A stretch of DNA of 12,657 bases, taken from positions 1 through 12,657 of the forward strand of contig CAITID010000036.1 of the NCBI GenBank assembly GCA_903892335.1, read 5' to 3'. This DNA is from an uncultured Actinomycetes bacterium (GTDB lineage Bacteria > Actinomycetota > Actinomycetes > Nanopelagicales > Nanopelagicaceae). A program made the position numbers and the translations under genes. Of the stretch, positions 7,138 through 12,657 are shown one piece after another. The notes beneath the pieces are model-generated. The model made no database searches and had not been told where the DNA came from. It saw only the letters and a list, made by a program, of their open reading frames with translations. Positions within the stretch are counted from its first letter, which is position 1, and each line of letters starts with the position of its first letter.

Positions 7138-7194
7138 TCGCTCGACCCGTCCCTGTCCCTACTAGTTGCATCACCCTCGGAGTACACCTACACA
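7138..7194 (+). promoter_or_regulatory. C-rich rpsA leader without a strong Shine-Dalgarno
   Basis: The inferred 5' untranslated region is rich in C and U and carries a tandem duplicate of GTCCCT (7149-7154 and 7155-7160). The only ribosome-binding-like element is GGAG at 7179-7182, 12 nt from the ATG, which is far for good use. In E. coli the rpsA leader also lacks a good Shine-Dalgarno and is repressed by S1 itself; a similar role here is inference. Confidence 0.4.
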
Positions 7195-8556
7195 ATGACC
7201 CCTTCACAAATTGCCGTAAATGATATTGGAAGTGCAGAAGATTTTTTAGCCGCTATTGAAGGCACAATTAAGAATTTTAATGATGGAGATTTAGTTTCCG
7301 GCATCGTTGTACAAATTGACCGTGAAGAAGTTCTATTAGATATTGGCTACAAAACAGAAGGTGTTATTCCATCTCGCGAACTTTCCATTCGCCACGATGT
7401 TGCGCCAAGTGAGTTAGTAAAAGTTGGCGATCGCATAGAAGCATTAGTTTTACAAAAAGAGGATAAAGAAGGACGTCTAATCCTTTCCAAGAAGCGCGCC
7501 CAATATGAAAAAGCTTGGGGAGATGTTGAAGGAAAGAAAGAGCGTGATGAAGTTGTTACTGGAACTGTAATTGAGGTTGTAAAGGGTGGCTTGATCGTAG
7601 ATATTGGTCTGCGCGGCTTCCTACCGGCCTCCCTTGTAGAAATGCGTCGCGTGCGAGATCTAACTCCATACATCGGCCAAGAGGTCGAGTGTCGAATCAT
7701 TGAGCTAGATAAGAACCGTAACAACGTAGTTCTATCTCGCCGTGCATTCCTAGAGCAATCACAATCGGCTTCTCGTACTACATTCCTAAACCAATTATTA
7801 AAGGGTCAAGTACGTACTGGTGTTATCTCATCAATCGTAAACTTTGGTGCGTTCGTAGATCTAGGCGGCGTTGATGGTTTAGTACATGTTTCAGAGTTAT
7901 CTTGGAAACATATTGATCACCCATCAGAGGTTGTTGAAGTAGGCGATGAGGTTACTGTTGAAGTTCTTGAAGTTGATTTCGAGCGTGAGCGCGTTTCACT
8001 TTCACTTAAGGCAACCCAAGAGGATCCATGGCAAGCATTTGCTCGTACTCACACAATTAATCAAGTAGTACCTGGAGAAGTTACAAAGCTAGTTCCATTC
8101 GGTGCGTTCATTAAGGTCTTTGAAGGCATTGAAGGATTAGTACATATCTCTGAACTTGCAGAGCGCCATGTTGAAATTCCAGAGCAGGTTGTGCAAGTTG
8201 GCGATAAGTTGTTTGTAAAGATTATTGATATTGATCTTGAGCGCCGTCGTATTTCACTATCGCTAAAGCAAGCAAATGAGGGTGAAGAAGTTGAGATTGA
8301 AGCATTTGATCCAACTCAATATGGAATGTCTGCTCGTTATGATGCAAACGGTAATTTCATTTACCCAGAAGGTTTTGATTCTGATTCCCAAGAATGGAAG
8401 CCAGGATATGAAACCCAACGTGAAGAGTGGGAGCGTCAATACGCTGAGGCTCAAGCAAAATTTATTGCACATAAGAAACAAAAATCAGAGGCTAAAGCAG
8501 CAGATGCTGCCGCCCCAGCTGCTCCAGAGTCTGCAGAAGTATTGGCAGCAGAGTAA
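7195..8556 (+). CDS. rpsA: 30S ribosomal protein S1
   Basis: RNA-binding ribosomal protein of 453 residues. Four S1 (OB-fold) domains are visible at about 31-103, 118-185, 203-273 and 290-360. The third and fourth are the best conserved, with NFGAFVDLGGVDGLVHVSEL (216-235) and PFGAFIKVFEGIEGLVHISE (301-320). The linker and tail beginning DPTQYGMSARYDANGNFIYP (372-391) match the conserved C-terminal extension of actinobacterial RpsA. The protein ends in a Glu/Ala-rich low-complexity stretch. Four domains rather than the six of E. coli S1 is normal for this phylum. It is preceded by a good promoter and followed by a stem-loop terminator, so it is probably mainly a single-gene transcript. Confidence 0.97.
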   Translation: MTPSQIAVNDIGSAEDFLAAIEGTIKNFNDGDLVSGIVVQIDREEVLLDIGYKTEGVIPSRELSIRHDVAPSELVKVGDRIEALVLQKEDKEGRLILSKKRAQYEKAWGDVEGKKERDEVVTGTVIEVVKGGLIVDIGLRGFLPASLVEMRRVRDLTPYIGQEVECRIIELDKNRNNVVLSRRAFLEQSQSASRTTFLNQLLKGQVRTGVISSIVNFGAFVDLGGVDGLVHVSELSWKHIDHPSEVVEVGDEVTVEVLEVDFERERVSLSLKATQEDPWQAFARTHTINQVVPGEVTKLVPFGAFIKVFEGIEGLVHISELAERHVEIPEQVVQVGDKLFVKIIDIDLERRRISLSLKQANEGEEVEIEAFDPTQYGMSARYDANGNFIYPEGFDSDSQEWKPGYETQREEWERQYAEAQAKFIAHKKQKSEAKAADAAAPAAPESAEVLAAE

Positions 8557-8600
8557 GTAGGTAAAGCAAGAAGAGCACGATCTGATTAAGATATTTAATT

Positions 8601-8629
8601 ATGGCCTCAGTAAATCTGGGGTCATTTTT
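8601..8629 (+). terminator. Intrinsic terminator after rpsA
   Basis: TGGCCTCAG (8602-8610) pairs with CTGGGGTCA (8616-8624) over 9 bp including two G-U pairs, with a 5-nt TAAAT loop. An A8601-T8625 pair can extend it. Five T residues follow at 8625-8629. It lies 45 nt past the rpsA stop and before the coaE promoter. Confidence 0.75.
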
Positions 8630-8660
8630 AATTTAAATCAGAGAAATCACCGATGAAAGA

Positions 8661-8666
8661 TAGGGT
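8661..8666 (+). promoter_or_regulatory. Probable -10 box of coaE (leaderless arrangement)
   Basis: TAGGGT fits TANNNT and ends 6 nt before the coaE ATG at 8673. It lies downstream of the rpsA terminator, so coaE-uvrB-uvrA needs a promoter here. No convincing -35 lies 17-18 nt upstream. AGGG within the hexamer could instead be a weak ribosome binding site. Confidence 0.5.
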
Positions 8667-8672
8667 TAGAAC

Positions 8673-9269
8673 ATGTTAATCGTGGCACTGACCGGTGGAA
8701 TTGGATCTGGTAAATCAACTGCTGGGCAGATATTCGCTGATCTTGGAGCGATCGTGATTGACTCTGATCAATTAGCACGCGAAGTAATAAAACCTGGTAG
8801 CAGAGGATTTGATTTAATTGTTAAAGAGTTTGGCGCATCAATTATAGAAAATAATGAGATAAATCGAGCCGCACTCGGAGCAATCGTTTTTGCTGATCCC
8901 ATCCTGAGGGCAAAACTTGAGGCAATAACTCATCCACTAATTCGCCAGAGCTTTGAAGAAATAGTTAAGAGATCACCAGCTAATGCAATCATCATCAATC
9001 AAATACCTCTATTAGTTGAATCCAATCATGATTACAGATTTGATAAGGTCATTGCCATATCAGTCTCAGATCAAGTTCGAAATGAGCGTTTGCTAGCGCG
9101 GGGATTGAGTCAGAATGATATTGACCGGCGAATCAGCGCTCAGGCAAAAGATGCCGAGCGCGAAGAAATCTCTGATTTCATCATTGAAAATTCAGGTGAC
9201 ATCGAGGAGTTAACACGTTGCGTAACTAAAATCTGGCATGATCTTCTAGCCGCTAACTTGGAAAAGTAA
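8673..9269 (+). CDS. coaE: Dephospho-CoA kinase
   Basis: Catalyses the last step of coenzyme A synthesis, ATP-dependent phosphorylation of the 3'-hydroxyl of dephospho-CoA. The 198-residue protein has the P-loop GGIGSGKST at 8-16, the DSDQLAREV segment at 30-38 (Asp30 and Asp32, near the substrate site), HPLIR at 87-91 and the IPLLVES strand at 111-117, all typical of the family. Near the C-terminal half RLLARGLSQNDIDRRISAQ gives the lid arginines. It is a single domain: the extra C-terminal GrpB-like domain found fused to CoaE in mycobacteria is absent. Its TAA shares a base with the uvrB ATG (TAATG), making it the first gene of an operon with the excision-repair genes. Confidence 0.96.
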   Translation: MLIVALTGGIGSGKSTAGQIFADLGAIVIDSDQLAREVIKPGSRGFDLIVKEFGASIIENNEINRAALGAIVFADPILRAKLEAITHPLIRQSFEEIVKRSPANAIIINQIPLLVESNHDYRFDKVIAISVSDQVRNERLLARGLSQNDIDRRISAQAKDAEREEISDFIIENSGDIEELTRCVTKIWHDLLAANLEK

Positions 9270-11338
9270 TGAGACCAATCTCAGATCTACAACGAAAAGT
9301 CGAACCATTCCAAGTAATTAGTGATTATGTTCCAGCTGGAGATCAACCAGCTGCCATAGCCCAACTTGTCGATAGATTACAAAAAGGGGAGCAGGATGTA
9401 GTTTTACTTGGCGCAACGGGTACTGGAAAATCTGCAACAACGGCATGGTTAATTGAACAAGTTCAACGACCAACCTTGGTAATGGCGCCCAATAAAACCC
9501 TTGCCGCCCAGTTAGCAAATGAATTTAAAGAGTTACTGCCAAATAACGCAGTTGAGTATTTTGTTTCTTATTATGATTATTATCAACCTGAGGCTTACGT
9601 GCCACAAACTGATACTTTTATTGAGAAGGATTCATCAGTAAATGATGAGGTAGAGCGACTTCGCCACTCAGCAACAAACTCACTTCTGACTAGAAGAGAT
9701 GTGATTGTGGTTGCAACCGTTTCCTGCATCTACGGCCTTGGCACACCACAGGAGTATGTAGATCGAATGGTGCGACTAAAAATTGGAGACAGCATTGATC
9801 GTAATCAACTTTTGCGAAAATTCGTTGATATTCAATACAAGAGAAATGACATGGCTTTTGAACGTGGCACATTTCGGGTAAGAGGTGACACGATTGAGAT
9901 TATTCCGATGTATGAAGAGTTAGCTCTTCGCATTGAGATGTTTGGTGATGAGATTGAAAAAATCATGACCCTACATCCCTTAACTGGTGAAATCATTCGA
10001 GATGAGAATGAGATGTATGTTTTTCCAGCAACACATTACGCCGCAGGACCAGAGACGATGAAGCGAGCCATGGTTGAGATTCAAAATGAAATGGAAGCGC
10101 GAGTAGAGGAGTTTGAGCGAGCAGGTAAATTACTGGAGGCTCAACGAATTCGAATGCGTACGACTTTTGATTTAGAGATGATGCAGCAACTAGGTTTTTG
10201 TTCTGGAATTGAAAACTATTCAAGGCAATTAGATGGCCGCGCGCCCGGCTCTGCGCCCAATTGTTTATTAGATTACTTTCCTGAAGATTTCTTAGTCGTA
10301 ATCGATGAATCTCACGTTACGGTTCCTCAAATAGGGGCAATGTTTGAAGGTGATGCTGCGCGAAAGCGTACGTTGGTAGAACATGGTTTCCGGCTGCCAA
10401 GTGCGATGGATAATCGACCATTAAGGTTTAATGAGTTTTTAGAACGGGTTGGTCAAAAGGTTTATCTATCGGCAACGCCTGGAAAGTATGAGCTAGAAAA
10501 AGTTGGCACAGATGTAGTGGAGCAGGTAATTAGACCGACTGGATTAGTTGATCCAAAAATTGTTGTAAAGCCGATCAAGGGCCAGATTGATGATTTGATC
10601 GCAGAAATAAAAATTCGCGCTGATAAGAATGAGCGAGTTTTAGTTACTACTTTAACTAAGAAGATGTCAGAGGATCTAACTGATTACATGCTTGGGCTTG
10701 GGGTAAAGGTTCGTTATCTTCATTCTGAGGTAGACACATTGCGAAGAGTTGAATTATTACGTGAGCTTCGGACTGGTGAATACGATGTGTTAATTGGAAT
10801 TAACTTACTTCGCGAAGGTTTGGATTTGCCAGAAGTTTCACTGGTTGCCATTTTGGATGCGGATAAAGAGGGTTTCCTTCGCTCGGCTACATCTTTGATT
10901 CAAACTATCGGCCGTGCTGCGCGAAATGTATCCGGTGAGGTACATATGTATGCAGATAAAATTACCAAATCAATGGCCCAAGCTATAGATGAAACCAATC
11001 GACGTAGAGCAAAGCAGGTTGCATACAACAGTGAGCATGGCATTGATCCAACTCCACTTCGCAAGAAAATAGCTGATATCACCGATCTAATTGCCAAAGA
11101 GATCGACGACACAGATGAGATGGCGACTGGTAAAAAGAAATCTACCTTCTCATCCGGCTTAACCCGCGTGGATACGGCCTCACTGCCAAGACAGGAACTA
11201 ATGGCGCTCATAGAATCACTCACGGAGCAGATGCGACTGGCAGCCTCTGAATTAAGTTTTGAAGTTGCGGGTAGATTGCGCGATGAGATCCGCGAGCTAA
11301 AGCGCGAGTTAAAAGGCATGGAGGAGGCGGGTAGTTAA
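9269..11338 (+). CDS. uvrB: Excinuclease ABC subunit UvrB
   Basis: Damage-verifying helicase-like subunit of nucleotide excision repair, loaded onto DNA by UvrA and then bound by UvrC. The 689-residue protein is complete: Walker A GATGTGKS at 48-55; the damage-probing beta-hairpin with aromatic cluster YYDYYQP at 101-107 (Tyr101, 102, 104, 105) followed by the VPQTDTFIEKDSS segment; Walker B DESH at 346-349; helicase motif VI QTIGRAAR at 545-552; and a C-terminal UVR domain at about 645-680 that binds UvrC. A spacer of about 50 residues before the UVR domain is charged and less conserved. Its start shares one base with the coaE stop and its stop shares one base with the uvrA start. The ribosome binding site (GGAAA at 9260-9264) is weak, so translation probably relies on coupling to coaE. 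Confidence 0.98.
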   Translation: MRPISDLQRKVEPFQVISDYVPAGDQPAAIAQLVDRLQKGEQDVVLLGATGTGKSATTAWLIEQVQRPTLVMAPNKTLAAQLANEFKELLPNNAVEYFVSYYDYYQPEAYVPQTDTFIEKDSSVNDEVERLRHSATNSLLTRRDVIVVATVSCIYGLGTPQEYVDRMVRLKIGDSIDRNQLLRKFVDIQYKRNDMAFERGTFRVRGDTIEIIPMYEELALRIEMFGDEIEKIMTLHPLTGEIIRDENEMYVFPATHYAAGPETMKRAMVEIQNEMEARVEEFERAGKLLEAQRIRMRTTFDLEMMQQLGFCSGIENYSRQLDGRAPGSAPNCLLDYFPEDFLVVIDESHVTVPQIGAMFEGDAARKRTLVEHGFRLPSAMDNRPLRFNEFLERVGQKVYLSATPGKYELEKVGTDVVEQVIRPTGLVDPKIVVKPIKGQIDDLIAEIKIRADKNERVLVTTLTKKMSEDLTDYMLGLGVKVRYLHSEVDTLRRVELLRELRTGEYDVLIGINLLREGLDLPEVSLVAILDADKEGFLRSATSLIQTIGRAARNVSGEVHMYADKITKSMAQAIDETNRRRAKQVAYNSEHGIDPTPLRKKIADITDLIAKEIDDTDEMATGKKKSTFSSGLTRVDTASLPRQELMALIESLTEQMRLAASELSFEVAGRLRDEIRELKRELKGMEEAGS
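11320..11327 (+). promoter_or_regulatory. Strong ribosome binding site of uvrA inside uvrB
   Basis: GGAGGAGG contains a full AGGAGG and sits 10 nt before the uvrA ATG at 11338, encoded by the Met-Glu-Glu codons near the UvrB C-terminus. It is the best Shine-Dalgarno seen in the window and fixes the uvrA start. Confidence 0.7.
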
Positions 11339-12657
11339 TGAATGATCGCCTAATCGTCCGTGGTGCTCGAGAGCACAATCTAAAAAATGTTTCATTGGAT
11401 ATGCCAAGAAATGCACTAATTGTTTTTACTGGTTTGTCTGGCTCTGGTAAATCCTCCCTTGCCTTTGACACCATCTTTGCAGAGGGGCAACGCAGATATG
11501 TTGAATCACTTTCGGCGTATGCCAGACAATTTCTTGGACAGATGGATAAACCAGATGTTGATTTTATTGAAGGTTTATCACCGGCGGTTTCTATTGATCA
11601 AAAATCCACCAATCGCAATCCAAGATCAACAGTTGGCACAATAACTGAGGTTTACGATTATCTAAGATTGTTGTTTGCGCGTGCTGGTAGACCTCATTGC
11701 CCTAAGTGTGGACAAGAAATTGCTAAGCAAACACCACAGAACATAGTTGATCAAATATTACAGATGCCCACTGGCAGTAAATTTCAAGTTTTAGCACCAG
11801 TAATCAGGGCGCGTAAAGGTGAATTCCTAGATCTCTTTAAAGACTTTACAACACAAGGTTATGCCCGCGTTCGAGTTAATGGCGTTGTTTATGCAATTGC
11901 AGATGTGCCTAAACTGAAGAAGCAGGAAAAACACACTATCGAAGTAGTAGTCGATCGTCTTGCGGTAAAGGATGAGAGCAAATCTCGTATTACTGATTCA
12001 ATTGAAACTGCTCTCAAACTCGCAAGTGGCTTAGTAATTTTAGATTTTGTGGATTTAAAAGTTGGCGCTCCAGATAAGGAACGTAGTTTTAGTGAACACA
12101 TGGCTTGCCCTGATTGTGAAATATCCTTCGAAGAGTTAGAGCCAAGATCATTCTCATTTAACTCACCATTCGGTGCTTGCCCAGAATGCAGTGGTATTGG
12201 AACTAAATTAGAAGTTGATGAAGAGTTAATAATTCCCGATGACTCGATCTCAATTCATGAAGGCGCTATTGCGCCATGGTCTAGTGGGCAGGTAAATGAG
12301 TATTTCTTAAGGCTCCTACAAGGATTAGCAACTGATGTGAAATTCTCGCTAGATACTCCTTGGAAGAAGCTTTCCGAAAAAGCCAAAGAGGCAATTATTA
12401 ATGGGTATGAATACGAGGTTCACGTAAAGTATAAAAATAGGTATGGTCGAGTTAGAGACTACTCAACTGGCTTTGAAGGCGTTGTTCCATTTATACGCCG
12501 CAAGCATCTGGAAACGGATAGTGATTACAGTCGAATTAAATATGAAGCGTATATGCGAGAGACACCCTGTCCAACATGTAATGGGGCAAGATTAAAGCCT
12601 GAGGTTTTGGCAGTAACTATTGCGGATAGAAACATCGCCCAAATTTGTGAACTATCA
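11338..12657 (+). CDS. uvrA: Excinuclease ABC subunit UvrA, N-terminal 440 residues (partial)
   Basis: Damage-recognition ATPase of nucleotide excision repair; it dimerises and loads UvrB. The frame is open to the window edge, giving 440 codons of an expected 940-960. The start ATG follows a strong ribosome binding site and gives MNDRLIVRGAREHNLKNV, the standard UvrA N-terminus. Visible elements are Walker A GLSGSGKS at 32-39, the Q-loop region SAYARQFL, HCPKCG with Cys121 and Cys124, a C-x2-C-x20-C-x2-C zinc site at Cys257, Cys260, Cys281 and Cys284, and CPTCNGARL beginning at Cys411. The signature motif of the first ATPase, the second ATPase and the second zinc finger lie beyond the window. 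Order uvrB then uvrA with TAATG coupling suggests the two partners are made together. There is no sign of a frameshift. Confidence 0.97.
   Translation, partial: MNDRLIVRGAREHNLKNVSLDMPRNALIVFTGLSGSGKSSLAFDTIFAEGQRRYVESLSAYARQFLGQMDKPDVDFIEGLSPAVSIDQKSTNRNPRSTVGTITEVYDYLRLLFARAGRPHCPKCGQEIAKQTPQNIVDQILQMPTGSKFQVLAPVIRARKGEFLDLFKDFTTQGYARVRVNGVVYAIADVPKLKKQEKHTIEVVVDRLAVKDESKSRITDSIETALKLASGLVILDFVDLKVGAPDKERSFSEHMACPDCEISFEELEPRSFSFNSPFGACPECSGIGTKLEVDEELIIPDDSISIHEGAIAPWSSGQVNEYFLRLLQGLATDVKFSLDTPWKKLSEKAKEAIINGYEYEVHVKYKNRYGRVRDYSTGFEGVVPFIRRKHLETDSDYSRIKYEAYMRETPCPTCNGARLKPEVLAVTIADRNIAQICELS

Noticed and set aside
8276..8560. 94-residue plus-strand frame overlapping the 3' end of rpsA
   Set aside because: It is the +1/+2 shadow of the rpsA coding sequence; its Lys/Gln/Leu-rich product reflects the rpsA codons and no separate start signal is present.
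10900..11319. 139-residue minus-strand frame opposite the uvrB 3' end
   Set aside because: Antisense to the conserved helicase motif VI and UVR domain of uvrB; Ser/Arg-rich composition typical of a reverse-strand shadow.
11420..11644. 74-residue plus-strand frame inside the uvrA start region
   Set aside because: Overlaps the Walker A region of uvrA in another frame; uvrA is clearly the coding frame there and continues open to the window edge.
1..12657. Mobile element, CRISPR array, prophage, tRNA/rRNA or novel defence cluster
   Set aside because: No transposase, integrase, direct repeat array, cloverleaf or rRNA-like sequence was seen; every long frame is a known housekeeping or transport gene, and base composition looks uniform by eye.

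Overview
The window looks like ordinary chromosomal core DNA from a low-GC actinobacterium. Two things point there. The RpsA protein has four S1 domains and ends in the tail typical of actinobacterial RpsA. DNA polymerase I carries a tyrosine in its O helix and has a dead proofreading site, as in mycobacterial PolA. The AT-rich, tightly packed DNA suggests a streamlined freshwater lineage such as acI/Nanopelagicales, but that placement is inference from style and no marker phylogeny was possible.

Layout, left to right. (1) Positions 1-2803, plus strand: the 3' part of a branched-chain amino acid ABC transporter operon, with the end of livH, then livM, livG and livF; the last three are joined by tiny gaps or overlaps. 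(2) 2805-3209, minus: a hotdog-fold PaaI/YdiI-like acyl-CoA thioesterase, tail to tail with livF (1 nt between stop codons). (3) 3261-5849, plus: polA, divergent from the thioesterase across 51 nt. (4) 5850-7076, minus: a 12-helix MFS transporter of unknown substrate, whose stop codon abuts that of polA. (5) 7195-8556, plus: rpsA, with a recognisable -35/-10 promoter, a C-rich leader and a stem-loop terminator at 8601-8629. (6) 8673-12657, plus: coaE, uvrB and uvrA, each junction being a TAATG where stop and start share one base; uvrA is cut by the window edge after 440 codons.

Functionally the genes cover amino acid uptake (liv), repair and replication (polA, uvrB, uvrA), translation (rpsA) and coenzyme A synthesis (coaE). 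PolA would fill the gap left by UvrABC excision. No tRNA, rRNA, CRISPR array, insertion sequence, phage gene or repeat array was seen, and no gap between genes exceeds 120 nt.

The most interesting pattern is regulatory. Four genes that must start their own transcripts (thioesterase, polA, MFS, coaE) have a TANNNT -10-like hexamer ending 6-7 nt before the ATG and little or no Shine-Dalgarno sequence, which is the arrangement of leaderless mRNAs. Most genes inside operons instead have purine-rich ribosome binding sites. I found no convincing undescribed multi-gene system; the findings concern promoter architecture, gene packing and polymerase active-site changes.
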